Source of the DNA: Desemzia sp. RIT 804
GTDB lineage: Bacteria; Bacillota; Bacilli; Lactobacillales; Carnobacteriaceae
Direction of reading: 5' to 3'
Assembly: GCF_016892605.1 (NCBI RefSeq)
Contig: NZ_JAFEMV010000002.1
Span: 434,001 to 498,000 of the forward strand
DNA: 64,000 bases
The position numbers and the translations under genes were made by a program. The notes beneath the pieces were generated by a model. It made no database searches. It had not been told where the DNA came from and worked only from the letters and a program-made list of their open reading frames with translations. Shown here piece by piece: positions 60,569 through 64,000 of the stretch; positions within the stretch are counted from its first letter, which is position 1; every line of letters begins with the position of its first letter.

Positions 60569-62002
60569 CTACTTAGTTTGTTGAGTAGTTCCTATTTGAC
60601 TCATCAAATAACTCAATTGTGATTCAGCTTCCATCATAGCAACATCTAAAGCAGTAAATTGTTTAATGTATCGTTCACGTTTTGCTTCTAGCCGTTCATT
60701 AAATTTTGTTATTTGTTTATCTAAATCTTTAATCATATCATCATTAGTTTTTGATTTAGTTATTATAATACCTGTTTTTTCACTAATATATTCATTAATG
60801 AAAGATGTCATTTTCTGAGCCAATCCAAATTGTTTTGTTTCGTTAGTTTTTACTCCTTCAGCATCGGTTACTACCGTTGATTCCTCTCGGAAAAAGAAGT
60901 TTTGGACATCATTAGAATTTTCTGTTAGAGCTTTTTTTAGTTTTTCAGAGTTTAAGGTGGCTGATCCATACCGATCTACTTCTATACCTATATCAGATAA
61001 AGCTCTAATCGACTGAGAAGTATCATTAGACTGGCTTGTCATTAATGAGCGAAGTTGTGATTGCAAACGCATCAAAGAACTATCACCTGTTAAAGATCCT
61101 ATTGTATTTCCTTCCACAGAAGGATCTCCAACATCTAATTGCTTATCAATAAAAGACATTGTAGAGTTATATTGATCTACAAATTCTTGAACAGCGGTAG
61201 TTGTCTTTTCAAAATCTTCCGCTACTTTGATTGTACTAACTTGGTTATTACTAACAGCTACTAAATTAAACGTTACTCCTTCAACTGCATCTGTAATATT
61301 ATTTGAATTACGAGACAGTTCAATGCCATTAATTTTTAGTTTAGCTGCACTTCCCTCAGTAAATATTGCACCTGTTCCAGTTTCATTCTCAGCTAATCCT
61401 AAATCTTCTGCTAACGACCCTCCAACTGTAATGGTGCGTTCTCCCATATTAGAATCCATTAAAACTATACGATTATCAACAATTGAGGCGCGCAACCCAG
61501 ATTCTTCCTTTTTAGAAGACTCGTTGATTTTAGTTACAATATCTTTTAAGCTTTCACCATTTTTTACTTCAATCGATACGGCTTTATTGTCTGCATCAGT
61601 TAAAGTTAACGTACCATTTAATGTTAAACTTTCGGTAGCTTTTTTACCATTCATTTTTTCAATGACTCCAGAAGTTAACTGGCTCGATGTTGCTAATTCT
61701 AAAACTTCAACAGTATACGTTCCTTCAAGAGCTTGTGTTCCTGCCGACACAGTTACTGATTTTTCGTTACTGTTACTAACAGTTTTAGAATCAAAAGCTT
61801 CTACTTTTTTTAAGGCCTCAAACTTTTTATATAATGTATCCAATCGTGTATTAATATCTTTCCAAGCGGTTTTTTCATTATTTAATTCAGTCTTTTGACT
61901 AGTATATTGTTTTAGCTTTCCAGATTCAGCTTGAATCATTTGATCAATCGTATCCATTGTAATACCAGAATACGAACCCATAATACTCATACTACTTGTC
62001 AT
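60569..62002 (-). CDS. fliD: Flagellar filament cap protein FliD
   Basis: The 477-residue protein has the FliD N-terminal domain (GSYSGITMDTIDQMIQAESGKL, TAWKDINTRLDTLYKKFEALK), beta-rich middle, and C-terminal coiled coil (IGIEVDRYGSATLNSEKLKKAL; QITKFNERLEAKRERYIKQFTALDVAM). It caps the filament and guides flagellin folding. AAGGAG precedes the ATG. Followed by the FliT-like and fliS genes. Confidence 0.95.
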   Translation of the reverse strand: MTSSMSIMGSYSGITMDTIDQMIQAESGKLKQYTSQKTELNNEKTAWKDINTRLDTLYKKFEALKKVEAFDSKTVSNSNEKSVTVSAGTQALEGTYTVEVLELATSSQLTSGVIEKMNGKKATESLTLNGTLTLTDADNKAVSIEVKNGESLKDIVTKINESSKKEESGLRASIVDNRIVLMDSNMGERTITVGGSLAEDLGLAENETGTGAIFTEGSAAKLKINGIELSRNSNNITDAVEGVTFNLVAVSNNQVSTIKVAEDFEKTTTAVQEFVDQYNSTMSFIDKQLDVGDPSVEGNTIGSLTGDSSLMRLQSQLRSLMTSQSNDTSQSIRALSDIGIEVDRYGSATLNSEKLKKALTENSNDVQNFFFREESTVVTDAEGVKTNETKQFGLAQKMTSFINEYISEKTGIIITKSKTNDDMIKDLDKQITKFNERLEAKRERYIKQFTALDVAMMEAESQLSYLMSQIGTTQQTK

Positions 62003-62020
62003 AATGTTTTAATCTCCTTA

Positions 62021-62371
62021 CTACTTTTGATGATCAATAACGAGTCCTACTCGTTTCCATATTTCTGCTACTATATCCAACATTTTTTCTGGCGGAATTT
62101 CTTTTATTACATCATTTGTTTCCATATCAACTAATTTCACCATAACTCGTTCAGTTCCTTCATGAATTCTGTACTGAAATTGAGCATTTATTCCTAAAAG
62201 ATGGTTGTTTATCTTACTAACTGCATTCTCAAGTTGTTCCCCTGCAATGTCTTCTTCTGCTTCATCATATTGGAGCTGCACTTCTTTAAATTCGCTTCTA
62301 GAAACAAAAGAATTTATTTTCTTAATATTATCAATAGCTGTTATTGGTTTATTTGCTTGAATTTCTACCAA
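62021..62371 (-). CDS. flaG: FlaG family flagellar protein
   Basis: The 116-residue protein has the C-terminal FlaG core (LLGINAQFQYRIHEGTERVMVKLVDMETNDVIKEIPPEKMLDI), often encoded beside fliD and linked to filament length. I choose a TTG start at 62371 because GGAGG lies 8 nt upstream; an ATG at 62389 would put that box inside the gene. Short palindrome AAAGAAGA/TCTTCTTT (62396-62416) lies just upstream. Confidence 0.85.
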   Translation of the reverse strand: MVEIQANKPITAIDNIKKINSFVSRSEFKEVQLQYDEAEEDIAGEQLENAVSKINNHLLGINAQFQYRIHEGTERVMVKLVDMETNDVIKEIPPEKMLDIVAEIWKRVGLVIDHQK

Positions 62372-62395
62372 AACTGACACCTCCAACATGATGAA

Positions 62396-62484
62396 AAAGA
62401 AGAAATAATCTTCTTTATAATAAACGTATTACAGTACTTTTTCAAGTGATCAATAATAAGCCGACTATTGCCGGCTCGTTATTG
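62396..62484 (-). terminator. Two hairpins between flagellin 1 and flaG
   Basis: CAATAA-GCCG class stem: CAATAAtAAGCCG (62451-62463) with CGGCTcGTTATTG (62472-62484), and AAAGAAGA (62396-62403) with TCTTCTTT (62409-62416), the latter followed by U-rich sequence on the minus strand. They probably reduce read-through from flagellin into flaG-fliD. Confidence 0.6.
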
Positions 62485-62506
62485 AAGACTTTATTTTAGC
62501 TAAAAA

Positions 62507-63478
62507 TTATTGTAATAATTGTAAAACACTTTGTGGCATTTGATTTGCTTGTGCCAACATAGAAGTTGCTGCTGATGAAAGGATATTTGACTTAGTAAAG
62601 CTCATCATTTCTTCGGCCATATCTACGTCACGAATACGTGAGTTTGCTTCTGACAAGTTTTCTTTTGTTGTTGTTAAGTTGTTGATTGTGTGATCTAAAC
62701 GATTTTGTTGTGCACCGAATGTAGCACGGGCATCTGAAACAGCTGTAATAGCTTTATCAAGCATATCAATATTGTCTTGAGCTGCCGTTACAGAAGCTTT
62801 AGCATCTGTTTCTCGAGCCGTTATTAATGCTGTTTTAGCATTCTCAACAGCTTCTGCTAATGTACCATCAACATCACCAGTCGCATCATCATCTAAATTA
62901 TTTTGAGCTGTTTCCAATGCTGTCTGAGCATCTTTAGTCGCAGTATCTACTGCTGTCGTATTTTTTGCTTTGCCAGCAAGTGTCTCAAATTTTGCATCTA
63001 CAGTTTTGATTGTTAGAGCTTTATCAGAAGAATTTGCTCCGATTTGAATATTTAAATCTCTTTCACCCGCAAGTAATGAGATTCCATTGAATTTAGTATC
63101 TGAAGCAATACGATCGATTTCTGTTGATAATTGTTCCATTTCAGCATCAATAGCTTTTCTGTCATCTACTGAGTTTGTATCATTAGATGATTGAACAGAA
63201 AGATCACGCATACGGTTTAAGATACTATGCGTTTCGTTCAACGCACCTTCTGCAGTTTGGATCAAAGAGATTCCATCTTGTGCATTACGAGTTGCTTGAG
63301 TCAATCCACTGATTTGGTTTTTCATTTTTTCTGAAATAGATAATCCGGCTGCGTCGTCTCCTGCTTTATTGATGCGTAATCCTGAAGACAATTTAGCTAA
63401 AGAATTTGCTTTTGAAGCATTTGCTGAATTCAAGCGTGAATAAGTATTTGACGCTGCTGTGTTTGTATTAATTCTCAT
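62507..63478 (-). CDS. Flagellin 1
   Basis: The 323-residue protein has conserved D0/D1 ends: N-terminal [41 protein letters not shown], and C-terminal [33 protein letters not shown]. The middle is short, Ala/Asp/Thr-rich and helical, so the D2/D3 outer domains are minimal. It is the filament subunit, secreted by the type III apparatus. AGGAGG precedes the ATG, and a sigma-D promoter lies upstream. The last ~75 codons are almost identical to those of flagellin 2. Confidence 0.96.
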   Translation of the reverse strand: MRINTNTAASNTYSRLNSANASKANSLAKLSSGLRINKAGDDAAGLSISEKMKNQISGLTQATRNAQDGISLIQTAEGALNETHSILNRMRDLSVQSSNDTNSVDDRKAIDAEMEQLSTEIDRIASDTKFNGISLLAGERDLNIQIGANSSDKALTIKTVDAKFETLAGKAKNTTAVDTATKDAQTALETAQNNLDDDATGDVDGTLAEAVENAKTALITARETDAKASVTAAQDNIDMLDKAITAVSDARATFGAQQNRLDHTINNLTTTKENLSEANSRIRDVDMAEEMMSFTKSNILSSAATSMLAQANQMPQSVLQLLQ

Positions 63479-63526
63479 ATGTTGTTCCTCCTAGAAATAG
63501 TTGGTCGAGGTTCTTGCCTCTATCTA

Positions 63527-63556
63527 CTTAATCGGATTATTTTTAGATTAATTAAG
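63527..63556 (-). promoter_or_regulatory. Sigma-D (sigma-28) promoter of flagellin 1
   Basis: On the minus strand CTTAA (63556-63552) and CCGATTAAG (63535-63527) are separated by 16 nt, resembling the sigma-D pattern TAAA-N15-GCCGATAT. It sits between the flagellin 2 terminator and the flagellin 1 start. Confidence 0.6.
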
Positions 63557-63567
63557 TTGAAAAATAA

Positions 63568-63594
63568 AAAAGATTGCCAAGTTGGCAATCTTTT
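63568..63594 (-). terminator. Terminator of flagellin 2
   Basis: AAAAGATTGCCAA and TTGGCAATCTTTT pair around a single central base on the minus strand, followed by UUUUUUAUUUUU, 9 bp after the flagellin 2 stop. Confidence 0.85.
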
Positions 63595-63602
63595 GATAAC
63601 TA

Positions 63603-64000
63603 TTATTGTAATAATTGTAAAACACTTTGTGGCATTTGGTTTGCTTGTGCCAACATTGAAGTTGCTGCTGATGATAGGATATTTGATTTAGTAAAGCTCA
63701 TCATTTCTTCAGCCATGTCTACGTCACGGATACGTGAGTTTGCTTCTGATAAGTTTTCTTTTGTTGTTGTTAAATTATTGATTGTGTGATCTAAACGATT
63801 TTGTTGTGCACCGAATGTAGCACGTGCATCTGAAACTGTTGTAATAGCTGCATCAAGTCTATCAATATTAGCATGTGCTGCTTTTACAGAGTTTTCAGAG
63901 TCTGTTTTTTGTGCTTCAGCAAGAGCTGTCAGTTCAGCAGGTGTTGGATTATCTGCATCAACCATAGGAGTTAATGCATCTACTGCATCAGTAACGGCTG
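63603..64000 (-). CDS. Flagellin 2, C-terminal part (runs off the window)
   Basis: The visible ~131 codons end in the same [19 protein letters not shown] and [18 protein letters not shown] tail as flagellin 1 and are open to the window edge. Upstream of about 63865 the sequences diverge ([20 protein letters not shown]), so the variable region differs. The start is outside the window. It is a paralogous filament subunit immediately upstream of flagellin 1 with its own terminator. Confidence 0.95.
   Translation of the reverse strand, partial: AVTDAVDALTPMVDADNPTPAELTALAEAQKTDSENSVKAAHANIDRLDAAITTVSDARATFGAQQNRLDHTINNLTTTKENLSEANSRIRDVDMAEEMMSFTKSNILSSAATSMLAQANQMPQSVLQLLQ

Noticed and set aside
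61227-61898. 223-residue plus-strand frame antisense to fliD
   Set aside because: fliD is clearly coding on the opposite strand; this frame is a shadow.
1-64000. Prophage, defence island, integron or intact insertion sequence
   Set aside because: No integrase, transposase, phage structural, restriction or other defence gene was found; all sizeable frames are assigned or are shadows.

Overview
The window is low-GC Firmicutes DNA with strong AGGAGG ribosome sites, compact operons and intrinsic terminators between most transcription units. The gene set fits a motile, facultatively anaerobic lactic acid bacterium of the Carnobacteriaceae/Enterococcaceae type. It has anaerobic class III ribonucleotide reductase, a Dps ferritin with a PerR box, a Ctc/L25 protein, LmrCD-type exporters and a single large flagellar locus. 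Carnobacterium is my best guess from gene content and is not proven. I found no tRNA, rRNA, CRISPR array, prophage or intact insertion sequence.

Region 1 (1-39.5 kb) is a mosaic of short housekeeping and stress operons. From left to right it holds: the N-terminal part of a secreted coiled-coil protein; nucleoside deoxyribosyltransferase; a ppx-ppk polyphosphate operon; a MerR/TipA-type regulator with a classical 19-bp-spacer promoter; a BrnQ transporter; a LacI-family regulator; a 2-hydroxyacid dehydrogenase; dps; nrdD-nrdG with tandem NrdR boxes; an ABC-F ATPase behind a structured leader; a DbpA-type RNA helicase; a general stress protein; a two-domain VOC protein; an acyl-ACP thioesterase; a heterodimeric ABC exporter; an AraC regulator; a dicarboxylate/amino-acid symporter; a SixA-CHAD fusion; a stand-alone MurE-like ligase; a CapA-like lipoprotein; a Cof-type phosphatase; a LysM-3D cell-wall protein; rplY/ctc; and an RsgA-type GTPase.

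Region 2 (39.5-64 kb) is a flagellar locus with every gene on the minus strand. Read in transcription order it runs: two flagellins (one cut by the window edge), flaG, fliD, a fliT-like gene and fliS; then, after a gap with a good sigma-A promoter and a long leader, flgB-flgC-fliE-fliF-fliG-fliH-fliI-fliJ-fliK-flgD-(flagellar operon protein)-flgE-flbD-motA-motB-fliL-fliO-fliP-fliQ-fliR-flhB-flhA-sigD-flgF-flgG. Many genes overlap by a few bases. The switch genes fliM and fliN/Y, the placement genes flhF/flhG and all chemotaxis genes are absent from the places they occupy in Bacillus and must lie elsewhere.

Three non-coding structures stand out. (i) At 35874-36470, twelve palindromes (GTCGAGTAG-N7-CTACTCGAC type) repeat with an exact 52-bp period, which is five helical turns, and no gene explains them. 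(ii) Upstream of the RsgA-type GTPase lies a complete-looking transcription attenuator: promoter, 28-codon leader ORF, terminator, and a 16-nt segment inside the leader ORF that is perfectly complementary to the terminator's upstream arm and loop. (iii) The ppx start region carries a terminator-like hairpin whose downstream arm contains the ppx ribosome-binding site. There is also a family of modular intergenic palindromes with related outer parts and unrelated inner stems.
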